DNA of 64,000 nt from Macrobrachium rosenbergii. Its lineage: Eukaryota > Arthropoda > Malacostraca > Decapoda > Palaemonidae. Shown in pieces: positions 34,761-45,518 of the stretch (positions are counted from its first letter, which is position 1; the number at the start of each line of letters is the position of its first letter). Where the stretch lies: contig NC_089742.1 of the NCBI RefSeq assembly GCF_040412425.1, positions 71,760,506-71,824,505 of the forward strand, written 5' to 3'. Under the pieces are notes generated by a model, which did not search any database, was not told where the DNA came from, and worked only from the letters and a program-made list of their open reading frames with translations. The position numbers and the translations under genes were made by a program.

Positions 34761-36554
34761 CACAACCTCGAGAACACGTGGAATTTTGTTTTTGTGATTT
34801 TGTTCTGTATTTTGGCAGCTCATCATGTCTTCCACCGAGAGTTTCCCACCATCTAAGTTGAGTACTAATTCTGGTTGGTTTGTTTAGCGCAAGAGGCATC
34901 GTAATTTTGATTTGTACGTAAATATTGTTTACCAGTGTAAACAATTCTGCGTCACAGCCGAGCGTGGGCTGTATGTTTGCCTCTTTCCCGTTTTCGACCT
35001 TCAGTCTCAATTTATCTGATAAATGTTCGAATTCTCCTAGTTTTTATCTGAACTCCATTTAGTTTGGAGCTTATTTGGAGAATTTACCAGGTCACTGGTT
35101 GGAGATGAGGAATCGGGTATCACGAGAGCATTAGGCTCCCCATTTTCTGACAATAGAATTTGAGCCTTTTATCGGTCTCTTTCCTCCACCAGCGAACTGG
35201 TTCCTTCTCGTTGGTGTAAATTATTTGATCATGATGATAGCTGTTTTTTACAAGGAAGGATGACATATCTATTCCTGGATTATTTTTTGCATGCGATTCG
35301 GCGTCAGGGAGGCCATTTTGGGTACCTTACGTTACCAAAATAACCCATATTTCCTGGACCTTCCCTGCCGTCGGGTCAACTATGTATTTATATTATGTAT
35401 TTATATATGTTTAATCCTAGGCTACCCCACATCATGAGTGGTTATCTCTTATATTTTGGTTGTTCATATGCTAGGTAGTTTTATTTCTAATAGAAGGTAG
35501 TTAACTAGCCTAACCTACCAAGACTAGGCATGACAGTGCTCTTACACGATGTTCAGGCTACCTAGCTCTCCTGACCAGGCCATCAGGTTTTGGAAGGTGA
35601 GTTTAGGCTAGTAAGCGAGTCCCTCTAGCGAGGGGGATCCTCACTTCTTATTTTACCACCTGACCAAGCTGTCTCAGTTTTGGGGAGTGTGGCTGAGCTA
35701 GGACGTAGGTCCTTCTCTCCCCACACCGGTGGCATTAATCCTGGCCTTCTTGACCAGACCAAGAAGCTTGGTTTTTGGAGGGCAGGCTAGGATTAATTAA
35801 CTCCATATTCTCGTGTATGTAGCCTAGTCCCCATCTTTTTACCTTAATGATTAGATTTTAGTGACGTTGCCTGAGCGTTGTCCTCGTAAGAGGAAAGCCA
35901 TTCGCTTGCGTTCGGCACTCCCATATGGTGGTTATAGTCGGCATCCGGAGGGTGCTACCCACCTGACCGGTCGCTATTCGCCGGGTTTCCGCCACTCACT
36001 ACCTTTCCCATACGGGCGGTGTTTCGTTAGCTCGCTTCTAATTGCTTTAGTGGTTAGTAGCTGGAGCGTCGAACATTGTCCCGTGGATGCATAATAACAG
36101 TTAGGGTATGTTAGAATTTACTTCTCTGCTGGACTAGTCTGATTTTTCGTTGTTTTTGTCCATTTAACCACTCCGGTGGATATGAGTCACGGTTGTTGGC
36201 GGTTTCCATTATATGATTTCCGCCTTGGGCGTTTGAGAAGGTGCTATATACGACCCCCCCCCTACTCCGCCACTGTTACGCCGTCCCCATATTATGAGAC
36301 ACAGTGAGATTTCAGTGACTATTCATGGCGGAGTGTCATAGAATACCTGCTTATTACATCTATATAAGTTAACCATTTGGTAGTTTTAAGCGATGTTTTA
36401 GAATTTGCTGCTGGAATCAGTTCCGGCGGGGTTTTGCCTTGTTGATTCACATGTATCATCACCCTTAAGCTAAGTTAATGTAATCTCTGGCCGCCGGACC
36501 TAGTCCGGCGAGTCTTGCCTTAATGATACTCATGTACCATCATTTCACTTACAG
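34761..36554 (+). other. DIRS-C leader region
   Basis: No supported coding region. Dyads with CCACTCCGGTGG, AGTTCCGGCGGGG and CGGACCTAGTCCGGCG (near 36168, 36420 and 36495) precede exon 1, and a typical TTTCACTTACAG acceptor ends at 36554. The frame at 35861-36094 is unsupported. Confidence 0.55.
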
Positions 36555-36725
36555 ATGGTACGTTGTCAGGAGCCAGGGTGCTCTGCCGTTCTCCAGCAAT
36601 CGTGCGGACACGAAGTGTGCCGCTCGCACTCCAGCTGTGCAGTGCATGTTGGGGACCTAACCATTTGGCACCCGGACAGCTGTGAAATTTGTTACGCTCT
36701 CTACGAACTGGCGTCCGATGAGTCG
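36555..36725 (+). CDS. DIRS-C gag exon 1 (Cys/His domain)
   Basis: 171 nt, 57 codons, starting ATG directly after the acceptor AG and reading MVRCQEPGC, VCRSHSSCAVHV and WHPDSCEICYAL. The Cys/His spacing is the same as in A and B. Without splicing it would run a few codons into the intron and stop at 36762-36764. It is the only one of the three copies with an ATG here; A and B have ACG and ACT, so initiation at this codon may be secondary. It probably encodes a zinc-binding N-terminal Gag module. Confidence 0.75.
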
Positions 36726-36836
36726 GTAAGTGATGAGAGTCTGCTAATCTTTAGTCCCCTTTGATATTGATGCCTCTTATGGAAACATACGAAAATTTGG
36801 GAGAATATTTTCAGTAAGTCCTACCTTCTCTTCCAG
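36726..36836 (+). other. predicted spliceosomal intron in DIRS-C gag
   Basis: 111 bp with donor GTAAGT and acceptor TACCTTCTCTTCCAG. Phase 0. Splicing joins exon 1 to an open frame that begins SNPAIRASSLSTLKTWVGGF. Confidence 0.85.
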
Positions 36837-38955
36837 TCTAACCCAGCAATCCGTGCCTCTTCGCTGTCGACCCTGAAGACCTGGGTCGGCGGATTTGGGA
36901 GGAATGTTGCGTCCGGCAACCCCTACGTGCTCTCGGAGGAGATCTGTAATCTCCTCTACCCTGGTGCCCGGATCTCCGCCGCATTACCGAGGGAGTTGGC
37001 CGCCCCACTCATTGAGAAGATCAGACAAGAGACGCAACCCTCCCAAGACGACAACCTGTGCGGAGAGGTGGCGGAAGAGGTGGCGGCTATTAACATCCAC
37101 CTGGAGCCCATGAGCGTGGATGACCAACAGGTAGAAGGTAGGGTGGTAAGTGAGGCAGGCGAGGTTAGTTTAGATAGAACTTTATTTAATTCACCTTCTT
37201 CTTCTTCCTCTTCCTTCCAAGGGTTTCTGAAACCAGCTAACCTTGGGGACAGATCTCGGTCTGTTATGCCCAAGGTGAAATTCCTAAAAAAGAAGGACTT
37301 ACCAAAGTCCTCTAGACCTCAAAGGTCTAATCCGCCAGCTCCCTCTAGGTCGTCTCTGGTTCCCAAACCGGTGGCGTCCTCAAGTAAGGCTACTCCTCTT
37401 CTAAGGGGTCGAGGTCCAGAGATTCAAAGGCTAAGTCTCCACAGCCTAGCTTTGACTCTGAGGCCTTTGTCGATCTGCTGATGCAGAAAATCGACTCAAG
37501 GTAGAAGCTAGGCTAAACGTTCTCTCGACTCACCTGGTCACAAGCTTACAGTCCTCTGGAGAGTCAATGCAGTCATTGGCACAAAAGGTGCAGGCCCAGG
37601 AAAGCTTGCTCTCCGGATTCATCCGATCCGGAGCAGCACAACAATCCCACGTTGTCCCGGATGCCTCCAAACTGCCCCCCTTTGATAAGGGAAACCCGTG
37701 GCAGCTGGCCCTGCATGCTCCCCTGCATAATGGCACACTGACCATTGAGGGTTTGGGCACTCGTCGACTGGAGGAACTGGAGTTCTTTCCAGCCGACCTA
37801 GTGCCTCCCTATCCAGGTTTTGCCAGGTTAACGGAAGAAGCCTGGATTAGGTCTGATAAGGTCCCTAAAAAGACAGTCATCTTCCCAAGGGACCAACCTC
37901 AATCCACCCTGATGCGCGCTCTCACAGATTGGGAGTGCGAGAACACGAAACTTACCCCCTTCAAGGGAAGTTTTACGATGTTCTCCATAGGTGACGCCAT
38001 CCCTACCCCCTGCACTACTAAGATTGCAGAGTTGACTCTTCAGGCGGGGATAGATGGCAAGCCCATGCCTCAACTCCAGGAGACATATTCTACTTCCCTT
38101 CTCTTCCCCGGAGATTCGGAGTGTTGGTTGGGAGCTCCGGCAACCTTTACGGTGGGGAAACTCGATTCCGAGTGTGCCTCCACCCTATTCAGCGAGCAGC
38201 TTCCCAGAATTCCGGAGGCTCTGCTCAAGGCGGAATTTGAGGCCAAGTGCAGGTTGAGTCGCTCCCTGCACTCCGTCACCATCTCAGAGGTAACGGCATT
38301 GGTTTATAATGACGAACCTCTATTTCAGGTCCTCACGAAGTCGTTATTGGCTTCCTTCCAATCGGACCTTTACGACTTTGTGGTAACGAGACAGAACTGC
38401 AGGAAACACATCTTCGCAGAGGCCACCATCAGGCATGAGCCCAATAGACTTAAGAAGAGTTCTATATGGGGACCTAACCTCTTTCCAGAGGATGAGGTCA
38501 ATAATGTCATGGCGGAGGCAACTAGAGCGAACCAGAGTCTCCGCTCTCGTTGGGGCCTTCCTTTCAAGAGGAAGTTCTCTGAGACCTCCGGACCTCAACC
38601 TAAAGAAAGGAAAAGGTTCAGGAGATTCCAGGGCTTTAAGAAACCTCAGGCTCAAACAGTGCTTCAGGCGGTACCGGTCTCACAGATCGGCCAGCCTTCT
38701 ATATCTAAGTCACAACCTCAGCAGCAGTTCGTACTGATGCAGCCGGCTCAGCAAGCTTCTGCTCCGCCAGCCTTCGTGACGTCCCCAGCTTTCAACGCCT
38801 CGTTTGAAAGCCAGGGGACGTTTCGAGGCTACAATAGGCATGTGAGGGGAAGCAGGGCTAGAGCCGCCTACAGAGGTAGAGCAACATCCAGACCTCTCTC
38901 ACGTGGAAGAGGAGGCCGTGGTATCAGAGGAAGTAAGGCCTCTCCCATTCAATGA
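36837..38955 (+). pseudogene. DIRS-C gag exon 2
   Basis: Open from 36837 to 37481 in the frame set by the splice. Two small frameshifts (about 37400-37445 and about 37500, with TAG at 37502) precede the long frame 37567-38955 (462 residues). Conserved blocks are TLKTWVGGFGRN, LLYPGARISAAL, PFDKGNPWQLALHA, GLGTRRLEELEFFPADLVPP, RLTEEAWIRSDKVPKK, KLTPFKGSFTMFS, CRKHIF, ATRANQSLRSRWG, a basic patch (KERKRFRRFQGFKK) and a Gly/Arg-rich tail (SRGRGGRGIRGSK). Same Gag family as A and B. Confidence 0.85.
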
Positions 38956-40066
38956 AACACCTCAGGTAAGCGGGAGATTATATCTCTTCAGGGACCATTG
39001 GACCTTCAGCCCATGGGCCCACAGCATAATCTCAAAAGGTCTGGGATGGAGCTGGAGCAAGGGGCCTCCTCCACCAGTCAGATTCCATCATCTTCCATCC
39101 AAAGACTTACTGGACTTTGCAAAAGAACTTCTACAAAAGAAGGCAATAAAGAAAGTCAGACTCTTGAAATTTCAAGGCCATCTGTTCAGTGTCCCGAAGA
39201 AAGACTCAGACAAACAAAGAGTAATTCTGGACCTGTCTCGTCTCAACTTATTCATCCACTGCGACAAGTTTCGCATGCTTACAATCTCGCAGGTACGGAC
39301 CCTACTTCCCTGTGGGGCCGTCACCACCTTTATGATCTTACAGACGCATATTATCACGTTCCGGTTGCGAGAAACTTCTCCCCTTACCTAGGGTTCAGAC
39401 TAGGAAAACAAGCATACTCGTTCAGAGTCATGCCATTCGGGCTCAACATAGCGCCCAGAATCTTTACCAAACTGCCAGAGACAGTAGTCCAGGAGCTACA
39501 GACCCAAGGGATTATGCTGGCCGCATATCTGGACGATTGGATAATTTGGGCATCCAACGTCAAGGAATGTCGAAGAGCAACTTACATAGTAATCAACTTC
39601 TTGGAATACCTGGGTTTCCAAATAAACAGAAAGAAATTCCGTCTAGTTCCGGCGACTCAGTTTCAGTGGTTGGGAATCCAGTGAGACCTAAACACACACA
39701 CACACTGTCACTTCCGCCAGCAAAAAGGAAAGAAATAGCCAAAGCAACCAGACAGTTCCTCAAAAACAAAAGAGCCTCTTGTCGTACCCAGGAAAGGATT
39801 CTAGGCTCTCTTCAGTTCGCTTCAGTAACAGACTTGCTGCTAAAAGCCAAACTGAAGGATATAAACAGGGTATGGCGGAAACGAGCCAACAGCAGAAGCA
39901 GAGACAAGCTGTCTCTGATTCCGCAGATATTGAGGAAGAGGCTTCGACCATGGTCGACAGTCAAGAGTTTGTCAAGGTCAGTGCCGCTCCAATTTCCCCC
40001 TCCATCACTAGTGATCCATACGGATGCCTCCCTAAGCGGATGGGGAGGATATTCCCAACACAAGAA
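38903..40066 (+). pseudogene. RT and truncated RNase H of DIRS-C
   Basis: RT opens in the +1 frame relative to gag (MEEEAVVSEEVRPLPFNETP, then SGRLYLFRDHWTFSPWAH and KKVRLLKFQGHLFSVPKK). A two-base loss at about 39332 moves the reading into 38998-39684, with LTDAYYHVPVARNFSPYLGF, VMPFGLNIAPRIFTKL and the catalytic YLDDW (39526-39540). A TGA replaces the Trp codon at the end of FQWLGIQ (39682-39684). A short (CA)n expansion follows, and the thumb and RNase H start (HTDASLSGWGGYS) are in the 39537-40121 frame. Homology to A and B ends near 40066. Inactive. Confidence 0.87.
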
Positions 40067-40718
40067 AATGAAATACTGTAGCAGTAATATGTGTTCTTTC
40101 ATGCCCAGTAGTTTTGATTAAAATACTTCCTCTCCAATTTTAAGTAGTCGAGTTTCATCCATGTTGCTGATGCATGATAATATATATTCATTAGCAGCTT
40201 TAACATTGTTTTCTCAGCTTCAGCTACAACTGGCAGCTTAAATTTAGCAGTATATTTCCTTGCTTATCTTTTATCTATACCGAATAAGGGTATAATGTAA
40301 AAATATATCAGTCCTATTCTACTTAACTTACTTGTACTATACCTACGATAATTGTTTACCTTATGATGGTTGAAATACTGTACAAGCAAAACAGCTGTTG
40401 TTATCCAATTCAGGTATAAGCAAAACAACAGTTTCTCATTCAGTTGTTTATGGCTGTACGCATTAACGCAAGAGTATAACGTTACTAACAATACATTTAT
40501 CTTCTCTTTTACCTTTTTAACTAGAAGATGTGATAAAGAGATGGAGGAAAAGAAGGTGATCTGTGGTAATTTGCTCTCTCTCACTACCTGATTGTACGCT
40601 GCTGTCTGTGCCCGCAGGAAATTTAAAAACATTTTCTAAATATTGTCGTATTGGTATTAATTGCTTACCCCATCGAGTTATCATTAGGCGAATTATCATA
40701 ACTCGAGCACTACTGGGT
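40067..40718. other. unassigned AT-rich DNA
   Basis: No recognisable gene or repeat boundary. The frames at 40264-40632 and 40370-40591 are antisense to each other and resemble no family. Confidence 0.5.
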
Positions 40719-40923
40719 ACCTGAGTATTTTAATATGTTTATCACAACAAATGTATTTAGTCATGAAAATGAGATGAAAATACAGTAATTAGTGAATATT
40801 TCTCAGTTAAAAATACTGCAAATGGGCAAATTTTCAGCGAATAATGCATATATATGTTCCATAGAGAAATCCACGAATAGGTGAGTCCACACTTGTGAGA
40901 CTGTGAATGCAGGGGCTTTACTG
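40719..40923. mobile_element. pogo-like MITE, partial copy 2
   Basis: CTGAGTATTTTAAT, CAGTAATTAGTGAATATTTC and TCCACGAATAGGTGAGTCCA run to the terminal GGGGCTTTACTG. The sequence is the inverse of the copy at 49451-49804. The far terminus is missing. Confidence 0.75.
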
Positions 40924-40927
40924 TGTG

Positions 40928-41158
<231 letters not shown>

Positions 41159-41393
41159 TATATCCCATATATATATATTCCGGCATATTCGAGATATATA
41201 TATAAATATATTCATCAGAAATTATATATATATATATATGTTCGGGGTATATATATATATATATCCGATATATAAAATGGCAGAATAATCATAATTTGAA
41301 GGTTTTTTGATGTAAAACTCAATAATAATGCAGTTTACATCGTTTTCAATGCATAGCATAAAAGTAAGGTTTTCTTATGATTTTTGACGATTT

Positions 41394-41432
<39 letters not shown>

Positions 41433-41454
41433 ATATATATAATATATATAAACT

Positions 41455-41547
<93 letters not shown>
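41394..41547. repeat. second (TA)n microsatellite
   Basis: Two TA tracts interrupted near 41418 and 41440-41458. It ends 12 bp before the LTR element at 41560. Confidence 0.95.
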
Positions 41548-41553
<6 letters not shown>

Positions 41554-41559
41554 ATATAG

Positions 41560-42676
41560 TGTTGCATCTGATGGCCCATGAACATTAATTTATGGGAACT
41601 TTAGCTAGCCTTGCTAATGGGGCTGCTGAATCATCAACAAGAAAGGGGGAAAAGGGGAGGTACAGTTGCCAGAATGATAGCCTGAGAAATTAATAATTAG
41701 TATATTTACAACGTACAGAATAAACTTAACAGCAAAAGGAACACACAGCATCACTCAGTTAATTAGAATACACTAAGTGCATTGAGGGAAATACTCTGAA
41801 AAAGGGAATCTGTCCCCAGATAAGGCACTAAAGAATGTTGGGCAACGGACTTCGTTGGTGTTATATTCATGCACAATTGGGTCAGGCTCAAACTCGCATT
41901 AACCAAATAACCCTGGAAATCTGCTTCTGAAAGGCAGAGATATGTCTGATGAGTATAAATTTACCTCAATGTGCCTATCATATGAACGTAAATGAAGAGC
42001 AAGATTCGGGGAGGAAATTAATTCACTTCTGTCACTGCCAAGGGGAATAATTACTTCATTAATTCACTGAATTCAAGAAAACTCTTTACAGAGATTTCAC
42101 ACTGCACTTGTAGGTTAGCAGGGGAAGGAATAATGAAAGGTGAAAGGGTCGAGAGAAAAAGATTAAGGTTAAGGGGATTCCTCTTGACCTCCAGACATAC
42201 CTGATACAGTTTGTGTATGCTCTAATAAAATCATGAGTGGAGCTCTTCATTATTTTTGGCAGAGTTGGGCAGACAGGATAAATGGGTGCTTAGTCAGCCG
42301 TCACAGGTGAGAGCGGGTGTCCTCCCTGGAGAAGCTCTGTTAAGGACTTGGGAAGGAGGTCTTGCTTGGACCATCTCTCTCTCTGGCTACTGACGCGCTT
42401 TGGTCAGTCATCAAATCTCCCTCCACAGACGGATGCCCTTCGGTGATTTTCTCTATTGTACGACTCTGGAACACAGAAGCAGAAAACAGGAATGTTGAAG
42501 GAGTGCAATTCAGTTAATCACCCAGGTGTTCTCTCTGGGGAGACATTAGAAAGGGGAAGACAATGGGCTTGACTCTGAGCCCTCCAAATTACCACGCTAC
42601 TCCTCAAATTTATTTGGTCATTACTCTTTAGAATGTTTCAGTTCCTTATCAGGCATAAGGCCTGAAATTCATGACA
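41560..42676 (-). repeat. 3' LTR of element H
   Basis: On the minus strand it starts TGTCATGAATTTC just after a purine run and ends CAGATGCAACA at 41560. Its last 151 bp (41560-41710) match 48874-49024, sharing GGGAACTTTAGCTAGCCTTG. Length is about 1.1 kb, defined by the polypurine tract on one side and the match to the 5' remnant on the other. Confidence 0.7.
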
Positions 42677-42690
42677 GTTCCCCCTTTAAA
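42677..42690 (-). promoter_or_regulatory. polypurine tract of element H
   Basis: On the minus strand TTTAAAGGGGGAAC directly precedes the TG of the 3' LTR, the position of the plus-strand primer in LTR retrotransposons. Confidence 0.7.
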
Positions 42691-42913
42691 CAGGCCTTCC
42701 AAGCCCTTTCGGGATGGAATGTCTGTACGAAAGGGCCGCTGCCAGATGAAACAGAACAAAACTTCCACAATTCTGGCACTTCACTTTACTTTAAAGATAA
42801 TTTAAGGTAAGATTAGCTAAGGATCAGCCCTATCTAAGGCTAAGAGCAAGGTGCTTAGATTCATTGAAGGAATATACTGTCTGTGGGTTGACTAAATCTA
42901 GTAAGTACATCAA
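42691..42913. other. interior remnant of element H
   Basis: Short 3' interior sequence between the polypurine tract and the inserted MITE. No coding signal. Confidence 0.45.
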
Positions 42914-45120
42914 TTAACCCTTAAACGCCTATTGGACTTATCATACGTCGACTAAAATTGTCTGTTGGGTGCCGAGTGGACGTACCGTACGTCAACTACA
43001 AAAAATTTCAACCTTCGGTCAATATTGACTCGACCGAAATGGTCGAAAAATGCAATTGTAAGCTAAAACTCTTACATTCTAGTAATATTCAAACATGTAC
43101 CTTCATTTTGCAAAAAATTGGAAGTCTCTAGCACAATATTTCGATTTATGGTGAATTTTTGAAAAAAACTTTTTTCTTACTCACGGGCAGTAACTCAGCC
43201 GAAAATTTCATAAATTCTTTCGTCATTTTGTCGTAATTTTTGCACTGTTCTATATTAGCCGTTACATAAAGTTTTATATATGAAAATGTGCACAATTTCA
43301 TGTAAAATACAGCAAAATACAACGCATGGTTGTAGCTTTTATCAGTTTGGAAATATTTTCATATAAACCACGATAACTGCCAAAATTTCAACCTTCGGTC
43401 AACTTTGACTCGACCGAAATGGTCAAAAACGCAATTGTAAGCTAAAACTCTTACATTCTAGTAATATTCAATCATTTACCTTCATTTTGCAACCAATTGG
43501 AAGTCTCTAGCACAATATTTCGATTTATGGTGAATTTTTGAAAAAACTTTTCCTTACGTCCGCGCCAGAAATTCTTTCATCACGTTGTCGTAATGTTTGC
43601 ACTGTTTTATATTAATCGTTACATAAAGTTTTATATATGGAAATGTGCGCAATTTCATGTAGAATACAACAGAAAATAACTCATGGTTGTAGCTTTTATC
43701 AGTTTTGAAATATTTTCGTATAAATCACGATAACTGCCAAAATTTCAAGCTTCGGTCAACTTTAACTCGACCGAAATGGTAAAAAAACGCAATTATAAGC
43801 TAAAACTTACATTCTAGTAATATTCAATCATGTACCTTCATTTTGCAACAAACTGGAAGTCTCTAGCACAATATTTCGATTTATGGTGAATTTCTGAAAA
43901 AAAAAAAAAAAATTTTTCCTTACATCTGCGCGCGGTAACTCGGCCGAACATCTCTGAAATTCTTTCATCATGTTGTCGTAATGTTTGCATCATTTTACAT
44001 TAGTCGTTACATAAACTTTTATATATGAAAATGTGCGCAATTTCATGTAGAATACAACTGAAAATAGCTCATGGTTGTAGCTTTTATCAGCTTTGAAATA
44101 TTTTCACATAAATCACGATAACGTCCAAAATTTCAACCTTCGGTCAACTTTAACTCGACCGAAATGGTCAAAAAACGCTATTGTAAGCTAAAACTCTTAC
44201 ATTCTAATAATATTCAATCGTTTACCTTCATTTGGCAATAAATTGGAAGTCTCTAGCACAATATTTCGATTTATGGTGAATTTTTTAAAAAAACATTTTC
44301 CTTACGTCTGCGCGGTAACTCGGCCGAACATCTCAGAAATTCTTTCGTCTCGTTGTCGTAATATTTGTACCGTTTTATATTAGTCGTTACATAAAGTTTT
44401 ATATATGAAAATGTGTGCAATTTTATGTACAATACAACAAAAAATAACTCATGGTTGTAGCTTTTATCAATTTTGAAATATTTTCATATAAATCACGATA
44501 AATAGAAAAAATTCGACTTTCGGTCAACTTTAACTCGACCGAAATGGTCGAAAACTGCAATTGTAAGCTAAAACACACACAATCTAGTAATATTCAATCA
44601 ATTAGCTTCATTTCTCAACAAACGGGAAGTCTCTAGCACAATATTTCGATTTATGGTGAATTTTGAAAAAACATTTTCTTACGTCCGCACGTTACGCATT
44701 CATGCATCATTTTGTGATAATATTTTCTCTGTGTTGCTTTGATCGTTTTAAAATTTGTTATATACCAAAATCATTGCAATTTAGTGTACAATACAACTAA
44801 AAAAAATTAACTCATTAGCTTTAACCGTTTTGCTTACAGCGCGATTTGTATACAATTTTATATGATTTTTTTTTTTTCGCTGTCATATATTCCAATATTT
44901 ATATATGATAATGATATTTTTTTTTCATTTCTGATGGTTGCATACTAAACTTCAGGCAATGACAAAAAAAAAATGAGCCAAATATGAACTCTTAATCTTA
45001 AAAACTAAGCGTGCTGTGATTTTTGAAAAAACTTTTTCCGCTTTCAAGGCTTAACTCACCGAACGCCGCCGGCATACGGGAGACGTTTTTGTAAATAGGG
45101 CTTCGGCGTTAAAGGGTTAA
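42914..45120. mobile_element. piggyBac-type MITE filled with tandem repeats
   Basis: TTAA (42914-42917) is followed by CCCTTAAACGCC. The right end has GGCGTTAAAGGG followed by TTAA (45117-45120). TTAA duplication plus short inverted termini starting CCC is the piggyBac signature. The interior carries no transposase but five long tandem units. The left and right ends share one mismatch in 12 bp. Confidence 0.82.
43001..44880. repeat. tandem array of about 357-388 bp units inside the MITE
   Basis: Units begin at AAAATTTCAACCTTCGGTC, near 43003, 43383, 43741, 44128 and 44507. Each contains the dyad TTCGGTCAA...GACTCGACCGAA, then TGTAAGCTAAAACTCTTACA, GGAAGTCTCTAGCACAATAT and TTCGATTTATGGTGAATTTT. 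The last unit decays before 44880. Confidence 0.9.
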
Positions 45121-45518
45121 CTAAATCAATGCCACACAAAACTTAGCTAATGCATCACCATCAAAATGATGAGCTGGCTAACATGCGGATGAAATATCCC
45201 TAAGATAAATAGTAGTTACTTAGCTAAAACAGGTTCAATATAAGTGGTAGGGTTGAGCTGCCCCCAAAATTTAATAACAATAATAAAAATGATTTTAAAG
45301 TTATGGTAAAAATAAACTTAAAATGGGTTTTTACAATTAAATTTCACAATATACAAACTCTACTAAATGAGATAGGAGACAACCTATGCATCCTTCTCTA
45401 GGCAAGGTGCCAGGATTACCCTATTAAGTTAAGGCACTGTTATATATGTAGAACATGAGTACCATGAGAGCTCAGTTGGTCTGTTAGCTACTCCTCTTCT
45501 TTCTTAGTTTCCTTCAAA
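45121..45518. other. interior remnant of element H
   Basis: No coding signal. AT-rich DNA between the MITE and the gag-protease region. Confidence 0.45.

Larger units (their letters stand above)
34431..40066 (+). mobile_element. DIRS-type retrotransposon C, 3'-truncated, head-to-head with B
   Basis: A plus-strand relative of A and B. It begins with a terminus of the 'left' type (GGGATTTTGACAAAGG) joined directly to B's right end. Leader, gag exon 1, intron, gag exon 2 and RT follow. Homology stops inside RNase H at about 40066, so the rest of RNase H, the recombinase, the ICR and the 3' repeat are missing. It is somewhat diverged from B in the terminal repeat. Confidence 0.88.

Noticed and set aside
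35861..36094. 77-codon plus-strand frame in the DIRS-C leader as a possible upstream gag exon
   Set aside because: No donor site follows in a suitable frame and no counterpart was recognised in A or B.
43001..44880. Possible CRISPR-like array
   Set aside because: Units are 357-388 bp, contiguous, without spacers, and lie in a TTAA-flanked eukaryotic MITE.
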